A stretch of DNA of 64,000 nucleotides from Siphonodentalium dalli. Its lineage: Eukaryota; Mollusca; Scaphopoda; Gadilida; Siphonodentaliidae. The notes below the pieces were generated by a model, which was given only the letters and a program-made list of their open reading frames with translations, had not been told where the DNA came from and ran no database searches. The first letter of the stretch is position 1, and each line of letters begins with the position of its first letter. Made by a program: the position numbers and the translations under genes. Positions 1-10,851 of this stretch are shown here, one piece after another. The DNA lies in assembly GCA_032622095.1 (NCBI GenBank), contig CP136068.1:4133314-4197313 (forward strand), read 5' to 3'.

Positions 1-2363
1 AAACGATAACTATCAAGTATATTGTCACCACAGTCTGTCCAAACGATAACTATCAGGTATATTGTCACCACAGTCTGTCCAAACGATAACTATCAGGTAT
101 ATTGTCAGCACAGGCTGTCCAAACGATAACTATCAGGTATATTGTCACCACATGCTGTCCAAACGATAACTATCAGGTATATTGTCAGCACAGGCTGTCC
201 AAACGATAACTATCAGGTATATTGTCACCACAGTCTGTCCAAACGATAACTATCAGGTATATTGTCACCACAGTCTGTCCAAACGATAACTATCAGGTAT
301 ATTGTCACCACAGGCTGTCCAAACGATAACTATCAGGTATATTGTCAGCACAGGCTGTCCAAACGATAACTATCAGGTATATTGTCACCACAGTCTGTCC
401 AAACGATAACTAGCAGGTATATTGTCACCACAGTCTGTCCAAACGATAACTATCAGGTATATTGTCACCACAGGCTGTCCAAACGATAACTATCAGGTAT
501 ATTGTCACCACAGGCTGTCCAAACGATAACTATCAGGTATATTGTCACCACAGGCTGTCCAAACGATAACTATCAGGTATATTGTCACCACAGGCTGTCC
601 AAACGATAACTATCAGGTATATTGTCAGCACAGGCTGTCCAAACGATAACTATCATGTATATTGTCACCACAGTCTGTCCAAACGATAACTACCAGGTAT
701 ATTGTCACCACAGGCTGTCCAAACGATAACTATCAGGTATATTGTCAGCACAGGCTGTCCAAACAATAACTATCAGGTATATTGTCACCACAGTCTGTCC
801 AAACGATAACTACCAGGTATATTGTCACCACAGTCTGTCCAAACGATAACTATCAGGTATATTGTCACCCCAGTCTGTCCAAACGATAACTATCAGGTAT
901 ATTGTCACCACAGTCTGTCCAAACGATAACTATCAGGTATATTGTCACCACATGCTGTCCAAACGATAACTATCAGGTATATTGTCAGCACAGGCTGTCC
1001 AAACGATAACTATCAGGTATATTGTCACCACAGTCTGTCCAAACGATAACTATCAGGTATATTGTCACCACAGGCTGTCCAAACGATAACTATCAGGTAT
1101 ATTGTCACCACAGGCTGTCAAAACGATAACAATCAGGTATATTGTCAGCACAGACTGTCCAAACGATAACTATCAAGTATATTGTCACCACAGTCTGTCC
1201 AAACGATAACTATCAGGTATATTGTCACCACAGTCTGTCCAAACGATAACTATCAGGTATATTGTCAGCACAGGCTGTCCAAACGATAACTATCAGGTAT
1301 ATTGTCACCACATGCTGTCCAAACGATAACTATCAGGTATATTGTCAGCACAGGCTGTCCAAACGATAACTATCAGGTATATTGTCACCACAGTCTGTCC
1401 AAACGATAACTATCAGGTATATTGTCACCACAGTCTGTCCAAACGATAACTATCAGGTATATTGTCACCACAGGCTGTCCAAACAATAACTATCAGGTAT
1501 ATTGTCAGCACAGGCTGTCCAAACGATAACTATCAGGTATATTGTCACCACAGTCTGTCCAAACGATAACTAGCAGGTATATTGTCACCACAGTCTGTCC
1601 AAACGATAACTATCAGGTATATTGTCACCACAGGCTGTCCAAACGATAACTATCAGGTATATTGTGACCACAGGCTGTCCAAACGATAACTATCAGGTAT
1701 ATTGTCACCACAGTCTGTCCAAACGATAACTATCAGGTATATTGTCACCACAGTCTGTCCAAACGATAACTATCAGGTATATTGTCACCACAGTCTGTCC
1801 AAACGATAACTATCAGGTATATTGTCACCACAGGCTGTCCAAACGATAACTATCAGGTATATTGTCCGCACAGGCTGTCCAAACGATAACTATCAGGTAT
1901 ATTGTCAGCACAGGCTGTCCAAACGATAACTATCAGGTATATTGTCAGCACAGGCTGTCCAAACGATAACTATCATGTATATTGTCACCACAGTCTGTCC
2001 AAACGATAACTACCAGGTATATTGTCACCACAGGCTGTCCAAACGATAACTATCAGGTATATTGTCAGCACAGGCTGTCCAAACGATAACTATCAGGTAT
2101 ATTGTCACCACAGTCTGTCCAAACGATAACTACCAGGTATATTGTCACCACAGTCTGTCCAAACGATAACTATCAGGTATATTGTCACCCCAGTCTGTCC
2201 AAACGATAACTATCAGGTATATTGTCACCACAGTCTGTCCAAACGATAACTCAGGTATATTGTCAGCACAGGCTGTCCAAACGATAACTATCAGGTATAT
2301 TGTCACCACAGTCTGTCCAAACGATAACTATCAGGTATATTGTCACCACAGTCTGTCCAAACG
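1..2363. repeat. 40-bp satellite array, about 59 copies
   Basis: Head-to-tail 40-bp units with core aaacgataactatcaggtat followed by attgtcaccacagtctgtcc. Units differ at a few fixed sites (cacca/cagca, cagtc/caggc/catgc, tatc/tagc/tacc). The array is cut by the left window edge, so its true length is unknown. One unit near 2250 lacks 2 bp. The 40-bp period is not a multiple of three, so no coding frame can persist. The order of variants shows a longer duplication (see findings). Confidence 0.98.
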
Positions 2364-3025
2364 CCAAAGTTTATTGTCAAATGTGTTGAAATATTTTGTA
2401 AAAGATCAGCAGGATGTTAGATATTTGACCTTTGCGACCTTTGCACAGTAATTAAGTAACCATGCAAGATAGAGTTCCCCCTTGCTACACTATTGCCATT
2501 GAAGGTACTCAAACCGGAGCGCAATACAGTTTGACATGTGGTGTATATTGGCCATGTTAATGATGGTTATTTGAAGTATTATTTTCTATTATCAATTGCG
2601 GTACATATACAGTCTCTAATTAGTCAGCAGAATAAGTGAATCAAGACTTACTTTATATGATAGTTTGGAAGATCACTTTATCTTTTAGTTTCGACTGTAT
2701 TTATGTTTCGTATTTTTATATAGATCAGATATGTAGTTCTGCTTGTTAAAATGATAGTGCCGATGCTAAATTTATATTAATATATATATCATTCTAGGTA
2801 ATCCGTATATGATGTATGTGGGTAGTACAGTGTGATTCATTATATCAGATTAAATTAGTTTATATCCATTGCAAAGTTCTCCCTACATTTTCTGGACCTG
2901 GGAAGGTATAATAAATAACCCATGCTTACTATGCCAGTCTATTGTCAGAAAAAAAATTAAAATATAAATAAAACCGTCGCTCCCTCATTGATTTTCAAAT
3001 AAAAAAAAATTGCCTGAGTATCAAA
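2364..3025. other. No recognised feature
   Basis: AT-rich sequence without a convincing ORF, RNA gene or internal repeat. It separates the 40-bp array from a dispersed element. Confidence 0.6.
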
Positions 3026-3563
3026 TATACTGGATTGACTGCGTCTGTCCGCCCGACGTCCGTCTGTCCGTCACGCGTTCTCCGTCCGTTTGTCCATCCA
3101 TCCGTCCATCCGACCTCATAACTCGAACAACTATGAACCGATTTCAATAATTTGTATGCAATCTCCTCAAGACGGTCTCTCCGCATGATGCTAATTGCGG
3201 TTCGGTCCGATTTTTTTTTCTCAAGTTACGCCTCTTTTTCGACTTATTTTGACTTAGGAAATTCTGTCCGACTTAATAATTTTAACAAATACAAACCGAT
3301 TTCAATAATTTTTGGTATACATGCTTCTCACAATACCCTCTCTACATGATGCGGCTAGGGATTAGCTCAGACTGTTTTTCGTAATATTACACCTCATTTT
3401 CGACTTATTTTGACTCAGAAAAAGCTTCTTGTGACACCATATCGATATTATTAGTCCGAATTTTTCTTTAAAGTTAAAAATCTTTTTGGTTGAGTTTACG
3501 GATAGTGTGGGTTGAATTTGCCACGGTGGGGGTATGCTAGCACTCAAGTGCACACCTCTTGTT
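3026..3563 (+). repeat. Dispersed element family M, copy 1
   Basis: It starts in a C/T-rich stretch of repeated 'gtccgtcc', passes through 'cctcataactcgaacaac' and 'atgaaccgatttcaataat' (the latter twice), and ends in 'gtgcacacctcttgtt'. Further copies lie at 26776-27385 and 41683-42354, with a reversed 5' piece at 63170-63262. No coding capacity is visible. Very similar dispersed repeats are common in bivalve genomes (recollection, not searched). Confidence 0.85.
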
Positions 3564-4118
3564 TTGTTTGGCCTTATATGCTTGCCTATAAAATAGCGGG
3601 AAATTCACGAAACATAGATCTTGTATGAATCTCTTAGAAGCCATAGTGGAATACGATTTTGTTATTTCACTGTAGGTTTTGTTATATTTCAAAGTAGCCT
3701 GCCAATGGTTTACACGAGCGAAAAGTTTGAAGACAAATTATATAACCGCGCATTAAGCCTATAGTAAATTGTCTGCAAACTTATTAGTTATAACCCATAA
3801 GCTTATTCGAAACAAAAGTTAATTTTTATAATTTAATCCGTCATTCTCAGGGGAACCACCATAAGTAGAAGTAGAAGTAAAATAAGTGAAAAACATTCCA
3901 AAGAAAATCACATACGCATAAAGTTGACTGTCACAGTGGTGACCGAGACTTATTAGTTTCTATTCCATTTTTCATTTCTGTGCACGAGTCTTGTTGCTTT
4001 ATTTAGGTAATTGTGCACTCAGGTTTAATAGGAAGTATTCTTCAAATTTCTGTACTATTAAAAGTCAAAATGCCATATAGCTTACCAACTTTGAGCTTTA
4101 ATTAGGTGCATATAATAA
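3564..4118. other. No recognised feature
   Basis: AT-rich sequence with no supported gene or repeat. Confidence 0.55.
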
Positions 4119-4120
4119 AA

Positions 4121-4292
4121 AGAATACCTACAATTATTTGTTTGAATACCTGAAACATCTCATTCATGTCTGGAAATAAATTAGAATTTTCACTCGGCGG
4201 CTTACAGCCACTCGTGAAAATTTGTTAGTTCTCTCCAGAGTCCAGACACTCATGAGATATTTCTGTATTCAAACACACACTGTAGGTATTCT
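4121..4292. repeat. Imperfect inverted repeat (foldback/MITE-like)
   Basis: Arms of about 73-79 bp, 4121-4193 and 4214-4292, are imperfect reverse complements. The outer ends are agaatacctaca and tgtaggtattct. A short centre of about 20 bp separates them. There is no ORF. This is consistent with a small non-autonomous element; no target duplication could be fixed. Confidence 0.75.
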
Positions 4293-5127
4293 CTATTTAT
4301 TTTTGCTGCTCTCTTCCTAGTACAACCTTTGTCCAATCTCATTTCAGCTCAGATGTTGATTCAAATGCAAATAAGTGTCTGTTGCTACATGAAGACTTGT
4401 GTATTTATATAAAGATGTTGAATGCCTGAAAGTCATTGAGGATGTCTGGATACAAGGACCATCCACTGTCTCTACAGCTGGTCCGTGTATACAGTATGTT
4501 GCCTATACAGATGATGTGTGAGAGGGAAGTATCAGCCTAACAAGATATATGACTTCCTTGTTGCTGCTGAAAGTCAGATTAGCTGCCACTAGATATCAGG
4601 TCACCAAACCAAGGTGAGTGCTTCCTTATACATTATCGACATGGCGTGGCCACTCGGATGTGTAACCATACATCGCCTTTCCTACTGTATTCAACTTTTG
4701 TGAAATATCCATAGAGATGGCAATATATATGTCACGAACGATGTGATGTTTTGCGATTTCTATGTACGGCTGCAATAATTAAGTTTATCATATGACTTGC
4801 ACCTTTTATTGGGTTTTATGTATTTCCTAATTCCATCTGTTATTTGTTAGAAATTAATAACACTTCTTTCCTGCCTAGGTATATAATTGACATTCTCTGC
4901 TACTATAACATGACTACAAGTTATTCAAAGTATTTTGTTTATATTCATATGTTAACCGGGCTATTTTTAGAATGGATCCTACATTTGGAAAAATTGCATG
5001 ATGAAGGGTTTAATTGTGAATTTTAAGACACCTGCTCATTACCGGTAGTAATTAAATCATAGGTCAGATCAAAGATACAGAGTTAACTCCCTTGCAATAG
5101 CATAAAATACAAGAGGACACATTCCAT
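4293..5127. other. No recognised feature
   Basis: Short ORFs only. A stretch before 4612 ends in a donor-like 'caag|gtgagt' but has no open frame in front of it that I can recognise. Confidence 0.5.
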
Positions 5128-5500
5128 GTTAATATGCCTCCTATATCCCCGAATGTGGTTCGGGTATATAATTTCAGGGTTTCATCCGTCCCTCCATCTG
5201 TCTGTTCATCTATATGGCGAGTCGTCTGTCCTTACATATCACCTCATAACTCAGGTGGTAATTATGGGATTCCGTTGTCCTTTGGAATGCTGATAGCACA
5301 GATTGGGGGAATATATACCAGATTCACATATACAAGATTCGTCCATTCATTGTTACCAGAGTTATGTCCCTTGTTTGACGTAGAATATATGAATTTTGTT
5401 GCCTACAAACATTTCAGCTGCTAAGTCGGACAAGGATCATCAGATTTGTTTACTTTGGTATGGTGACAGCACAGAATGGGGCAGGCCTTATGTGCCAAGA
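5128..5500 (+). repeat. Dispersed repeat related to 6560-6760 and 8895-9015
   Basis: It contains 'catttcagct', 'atcagatt' and 'tggtatggtgacagcacag' modules that recur, diverged, near 6640-6720 and in part near 8915-8990. Function unknown; probably non-autonomous element debris. Confidence 0.45.
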
Positions 5501-5559
5501 CGGGGCATATAACGTTCAGACAATCAAAATGGTTTGATTATTTATTAACATATAGTTCA

Positions 5560-6350
5560 TTGGAATATCTTCTTCGTCATAGGGCTCCTCCTAGTTGTGT
5601 TCGTCTTCCCGTCGTCTGCTCGGGTTGGGGTCTTTTTGTCGTCTACGTGATTCGGGTGCTGTTCGCATCTTCATAAGTTGAGGGTGACTTCCTGTCGTCT
5701 GCGTGGTTGACATCCAGTTGAGTTCATCGGCCTGTCGTCTGCTTCGCTTCTTCGTTGGTACATCGGGGTTTCGTTGTTAGAAATACAAGATTGTAATGTT
5801 ACCTTGTATTCCAATCCATGATTTCGACGGGAGTTCCTAGCTGTCTTCTTAGCATATCTGCGTTAGCCGTATGGGACCCAGTGTCGACGGGAGGAAGTCC
5901 CAGAGCTTGATGATTTTTCTATGAAAATCAGGGAATCTTTATAGTTGCTCTTGTCTTGTCCTGCCTGAAGCATTTTACGCGGCTCATCAGATGGGGCGTA
6001 CCTGGGGTGATCAGGCGAGCGTCATTCTTCTGTGTCGACTTTGGTTTCTCCTCTGGTCAGCTCGCCGCGTTAAGTTCCAATGGACATCTTCTCGGTAATA
6101 CCTGGTACAGCTAATCTGTAAATTGCTCGGATAGCCGTCCTTCTTGCGTTGCATACTTCTAAATCTTCATGCTGCATTAATTTTACACTTCGGGTGGTCT
6201 AAGCTGTTGTTTGTGTGTCGTACATCGTATCTCGATATAGTTAACAGGGGTGCCGATATGTATGGTAAATTGTGCACCCCCTACGAACTGAAGATTGTAT
6301 GCTTTCCTGGGTTGCAGGTTCTGCCCTGGGTATATCTTGGAACACTTAAG
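5560..6350 (-). other. Possible decayed coding sequence, unrecognised
   Basis: This stretch is richer in G+C than its surroundings. Its minus strand holds broken open segments, for example one reading LEVCNARRTAIRAIYRLAV and one with a basic, Arg/Ser-rich tail. Frames are interrupted many times. It could be the remains of a retroelement gag-like region, but I see no diagnostic motif. The segment ends where a repeat of 'gattctcg' pieces begins near 6356. Confidence 0.25.
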
Positions 6351-6559
6351 ATTCAACGAGAATCACCGAATTGATTCTCGTAATGATTCTCGCGAAACTT
6401 TTCAATTTTCAGTGATTTATGACTAACTTGATTCAGCATTTGATTCTCGCAAAAAATTAAATGTATTTTGAGCCGTGATGGGGGAAAGGATAACCAACCA
6501 CATACATGTACTACAATTATATGGAGACCGCACAGCATGGGGGGATAACCACATACATG

Positions 6560-6780
6560 TACAATTTTCATTTATTCAGTTTCATCAGAGTAATTAACGG
6601 CTCTTGTTTGATTTGGATATTTGTTAAGTTTGTGTCCGAAAGAATATTTCAGCTTGTAATTACGTTGACCATGGAATATCAGATTCGGTTCTGCTTTGGT
6701 GTGGTGATAAAGCTTTGGGGAAGAATAACCACTTACCGCGGGTCTCCTTCTCTTCAATATATTTACAAATCATCTACATG
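6560..6780 (+). repeat. Diverged copy of the 5128-5500 repeat
   Basis: It shares 'gaatatttcagcttg' with 8919-8934, and the 'ggtgtggtgataaagc' module corresponds to 'ggtatggtgacagcac' near 5459. No coding sequence. Confidence 0.4.
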
Positions 6781-6787
6781 TACCTGA

Positions 6788-7880
6788 AATATTTGATTTT
6801 GCTGAAACTGATCCCATCAAATTCAAAACTACATCCACTAATCTTCTGATGTATGCTGAGGATCTGATCCTGTTATCCGAGAGTGAAAAAGGTCTGCAAA
6901 CTTGTATAGATCTTCTTGATAGTTATTGTTAATGATGGAAGCTAAAAATAAATACCGATAAAACTAAAGACATAGTAGAAAAAAGACCAATTATGCAAAA
7001 TTTGATTTAAGATTATCAAGCTCAAAACTTGAGATCGTAGACTGTTACAAATATCTCGGATCACTATTTTATTACACTGGAAATTTACAACTTGCTGCCA
7101 AGCATATGTCTCATAAAGCAATTTTCTCTCTTAAACCAAAGATTCTGGACTTCAACATATCTAACATAGAACTTGCCACTCAACTTTTTGGATTAGTGAT
7201 TTTACAGAGAAAGCATTAATCAAAGATACAACCCCTTTTGAAAAGATTAACACAAGATTCTGCAAATACACTTTAGGTATACATCAGAAAGCGTCTAATT
7301 TAGCTAGTCGATATGAACTAGGAAGATCACCTATATATGTTTTCATTTCCAAGTTAACACTTAAGTATTATAAACGCCTAAAAATGCTTCCATCAAACCG
7401 TTTTCTCAAGGAGGTCTATGATCTTGACCAAGAACTTTTCTTGGGAGGCCACAAATCATGGTTCACAGCTGTTAACAACATTATTAAAATATTTGAAATG
7501 GATAACACCAATACACTGAATAGCAATAGCTTGGAAAAAGAAATTGATGACAATTATTTGAAATCCACTCTACTTTAAAGAATAACGCCAGCAAAGGCTC
7601 AGACAATAAGCTTCAATTATTTGGAAAAATATATTCTAATTTTGATTGCCAAAACTACTTAAAATTTGGCATTTCCAAATCACAAACAAGGTTATTAACA
7701 TCATTCAGACTAGGCACACACACATTGGCAATAGAAAGAGACTGATACAAATGACCTAAACCTGATAGAAAAGACAGAAAATGCTTGGCATGTGATATAT
7801 TAGAAGATGAAGAACACTTTTTTCTACACTGCATAAAATAGGTTCAACAACGTGATGTTTTATTGAACAAACTAAACATT
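6788..7880 (+). pseudogene. Decayed LINE reverse transcriptase fragment
   Basis: The C-terminal half of a non-LTR retrotransposon ORF2, in broken frames. Seen in order: an RT active-site block reading LLMYAEDLILLSESEKGLQ (normally YADD, here YAED), a KLKINTDKTK block, an IVDCYKYLGSLFYYTGN block, and near 7770-7850 a zinc-binding C-x2-C-x9-H-x4-C end (CLACDILEDEEHFFLHC). Several stops and frameshifts separate these blocks, and the endonuclease and RT fingers are missing. In the living family the enzyme primes reverse transcription of its own RNA at a nick. This copy is dead. Its 3' side is cut by a different element beginning near 7897. Confidence 0.85.
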
Positions 7881-7896
7881 AATTCTGCCCCTATTG

Positions 7897-8080
7897 CAGG
7901 GGGGAGGTCGGAAAAAAATTCCAGACACGTATGCTACTTTTTTGCCGATGACCACTTTTTGGACCCATTTCATAGAGTTTTTTCCAGCCTTGTGGAACGC
8001 AAAACACAAACATACAGAGAAAACCAGGACCAAACCTCCTACATTGAGACTCAGTGAATCTAGTAATGAACAGCAGGACT
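7897..8080. mobile_element. Terminal fragment of a hAT-like element
   Basis: It begins CAGGGGGGAGGTCGG, followed by 'acacgtatg', matching the terminus of the complete element at 17096-17572 in inverted orientation. The other end is not found, so it is truncated or has merged with the core repeats that follow. Confidence 0.55.
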
Positions 8081-8740
8081 GGTCTCTAGCAGTCATTTTG
8101 GGGTCATTCGGCGAAAAAACATGGCCGCTGGTGGTCATCTTGGATTTCAAATTTGAATCCATTGGCGCGGGCTACAGGCTGTACTGTTTGTTTGATCACC
8201 ATAAAATTTGTCATGAATGTTGACATTTACATGTAGATGGGAACGAGTCATTTTAGGATCATTCGACCAAAAAACATGGCCGTTGGTGGCCATCTTTGAT
8301 TTTACTCTTTGCGTCACTAAATACTTTGACACACCCTACATACCACATCCCTGATCTGATCATCAACAAACTTCACATGGATCATCGGGGTGACCTCTTG
8401 ATGGGAACGAGTCATTTTGGGTCATTCGGCAAAAAAAGTATGGCCACCAATGGCCATTTTTGGATTTTACTCTTTGTATGACTAAATATTTCTACAAAAT
8501 CCATTAGCATGGGTTATAGACCTACATCTGTTTGTTTGATCTTCATGAAATTTGTCACGGATGTTGACATTGACATGTAGATTGGAACGAGTCTTTTTGG
8601 GGTCATTCGGCAAAAAAACATGGCCGCCGGTGGCCATTTTAGAATTTACTCTTTGCATCACTAAATCCTTTGGCACACCCTACAGACCACATCCCTGATC
8701 TGATCATTATGAAACTTGTCATGCATGTTGATATTGACAT
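8080..8740 (+). repeat. Tandem ~160-180-bp core repeats, array 1
   Basis: About four diverged units carry 'gatgggaacgagtcatttt', 'gtcattcgg', 'aaaaacatggccgc' and 'attttactctttg'. The 'gaacgagtc' marks fall near 8241, 8405 and 8585. Related arrays lie at 43080-44049 and 46234-46830. The minus strand shows short open runs (SKMATGGHVFLPND-like), but the unit length is not a multiple of three and stops recur, so I do not call a gene. Confidence 0.85.
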
Positions 8741-8890
8741 TTACATCTTGTCTTACTTAGACATTTCAATTAGCACCTTTCCTAATTCCTCCATTTACTG
8801 ACAACCATTAAATTATTCCCCTACCTAAGTTGAGCTACAGTGTCATTGACACTTTCATAATGGTTTGCTTTCAATAAAATCTTGAAATCT
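8741..8890 (+). repeat. Conserved tail following the core repeats
   Basis: The block containing 'taaattattcccc', 'gttgagctacagtgtcattg' and 'acactttca' recurs at 46925-47040 and 47455-47553, each time downstream of core repeats. The tail therefore belongs to the same element family. Confidence 0.7.
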
Positions 8891-9078
8891 TGACTTGGAA
8901 ATTGTGAATTTTGTCTCTGTACGAATATTTCAGCTTGCAACTATGCCATGGATAATGAGATTTTTATGAGCCGTGATCTGTTGTTAGCCCGTTTAAGTGG
9001 AAATGAAATCCACTTACCATGGGGTTCGTCCATTAAATATTACCAGAGTTACTGTCATTGTTGGACTTGGACTTGTTG

Positions 9079-9417
9079 GCCCATATCTGGTCCACTATGT
9101 TCATTCAAAAGGATACCTGCTCTGTATGGAAGACAAAGCGACGGTTGTTGGCTGCAATCCGTGATCTCCGTAATGCATGTCGCTTGAAGAATGCATTTGT
9201 TTTTTACCGAATGTGATAACAAAACTCATTTTCAAGAAACTTTTAATTTTTAATAGGTCTTTCACAAAGCCAGTTTCTTGAAATGTGGACGAGTTTTCTT
9301 GTCGCATTCGGTGAAACACTCATCCTTTGAGCAACCTGCTTTGTGGGTTGTTTGCAATAACACTTTCTTGGTCTGCCATATGGGGCAGGTATCCTTTCAA
9401 GTGGACCAGATATGGGG
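9079..9417. repeat. Large imperfect palindrome (~160-bp arms)
   Basis: The left arm (9079 to about 9245) and right arm (about 9253 to 9417) are imperfect reverse complements. The outer ends are cccatatctggtccact and gtggaccagatatgggg. The arms meet at an AT-rich centre, so nearly the whole element would fold back. No ORF crosses it. It lies just upstream of the tyrosine-recombinase element. Confidence 0.8.
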
Positions 9418-9582
9418 GTGAACCCTAAATTCCCACTTAGTAACAATTGGTCAAGGCTGATACAAATAAGTCAATTGCATGATGACAAAACTGAATGGCA
9501 ACTATTGCCACACTATTTTTCAGAAATCATAGACATATGATCGATTCCTCAAATTGATAGTTTTGTCTCATGTTTGAATTTT

Positions 9583-9780
9583 CAATGTAAGCCATATGTG
9601 ACCTGTCAACCTGTTCAATGTAAGCCATATGTGACCTGTCAACCTGTTCAATGTAAGCCATATGTGACCTGTCAATCTGTTCAATGTAAGCCATATGTGA
9701 CCTGTCAACCTGTTCCATGTAAGCCATATATGACCTGTCAACCTGTTCAATGTAAGCCATATGTGACCTGTCAACCTGTT
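9583..9780. repeat. 33-bp minisatellite, 6 copies
   Basis: Six perfect-period units of 33 bp with core caatgtaagccatatgtgac then ctgtcaacctgtt. The period is a multiple of three, so both strands stay open (QCKPYVTCQPV on +, EQVDRSHMAYI on -). The + frame runs directly into the recombinase-element coding remains at 9781, so the repeat may have expanded inside that ORF. An independent protein is not supported. Confidence 0.95.
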
Positions 9781-10850
9781 CCAGATGCATGTGCAGTAGA
9801 TGATTTTTCATTGTCATGGGAGGGGAAATATATTTATGCTTTTCCTCCTTTCAGCATTGTAATTAACATATTGAGCATGGCCAGACAGGATGCCGCCAGC
9901 GTGCTCGTAATGGCACTAGCTTGGAGGACCCAAAGCTGGTATCCGATGTTATGTTCAATGTTCATCGTCCTTGATGAGAAAGCTGATAACGAGGCATTAA
10001 TATCCATTGGCACCACAACTTCGTTTGATGGCATATCAGCTGTCCGGGAGACACTCAGAAGTAAAGGCATTTCACAGAAAGCTTGCGATATCATCATGGA
10101 ATCGTAGTGAAAATCAACCCATCAATCAGTATAGAGTTTATCTGGTTAAGTGGCTCCGATATACCAGAAAACAGACGTCAGATACCTTTCAAGGGCCTAT
10201 AGGCACAATTCTGGATTTTTTTGTTTCCTTTCTCGACTATTATGCTAGTTAAGTATTTCGTGTGTGTTGTTTTTATAAAACGACCTAGTTTTCCTAGATA
10301 AAAAGAAATCTGGGATGTAAATATTATGTTCTATTTTTTGAGACGGTAATCTCCAGTAAAATGTTTAAGTTTGAAGCAGCTGACACTGAAAGTGCTGACG
10401 TTGTGGATGTTAACTTCTGGACAAAGATGTCAAAGTGTTCAATGACTATTAATGCCATGGAAGTAAAGGGAGCATCCTATATCTTTTATATGGACAACCT
10501 GTTAAAGCAGTTTCGACCAGGGAAATCTCAACCTACACTGAAATATTTGGCACTCACCACTGACAGACGAGTGTGAGTGGTCACATACATAAAATCATAT
10601 CTTATATGACACATCATCTCAGGAAAAGGAAAATTCTAAGTTATTCGTTAGTTTCTGCAAACCATTCCATACGGTGTGCAGGAACTTATTGCTAGATGGT
10701 TTCGCACCATTATAACTCAAGCTGGAATTGACACAAAACGTTTAAAACCACATAGATTTGGAGCAGCGTCAATATCAGCTCTTTATAACAAATCATGGGA
10801 TATTCAAATACTGCAGGCTGCAGAAATACCTCAATATTAGCTAAATATGA
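9781..10850 (+). pseudogene. Broken DIRS-type RNase H/tyrosine recombinase
   Basis: Remains of a tyrosine-recombinase (YR) retrotransposon. First comes the RNase H-side block DDFSLSWEGKYIYAFPPF followed by SQSWYP. Next is the N-terminal, SAM-like half of the recombinase (KGISQKACDIIMES, then in another frame NQYRVYLVKWLRY). After a gap come FRPGKSQPTLKYLAL and KLFVSFCKPF, then the catalytic C-terminal half: LIARWFRTIITQAGID, KPHRFGAASISALYNK and ILQAAE, ending KYDKPAVVPRDYGQTVLSAS and a TAA stop. In this family the enzyme integrates circular cDNA without an endonuclease. At least three frame changes and an internal deletion show the copy is dead. The Arg expected just after the His of the HxxR box is Phe-Gly here. 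Confidence 0.85.
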
Positions 10851-10851
10851 C

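Noticed and set aside
2182-2451. 89-codon ORF at the end of the 40-bp array
   Set aside because: It is opened only by a 2-bp deletion in one unit and consists of repeat translation.
9527-9817. Minus-strand ORF of EQVDRSHMAYI repeats
   Set aside because: A by-product of a 33-bp minisatellite whose period is a multiple of three; the plus strand is equally open and joins recombinase remains.
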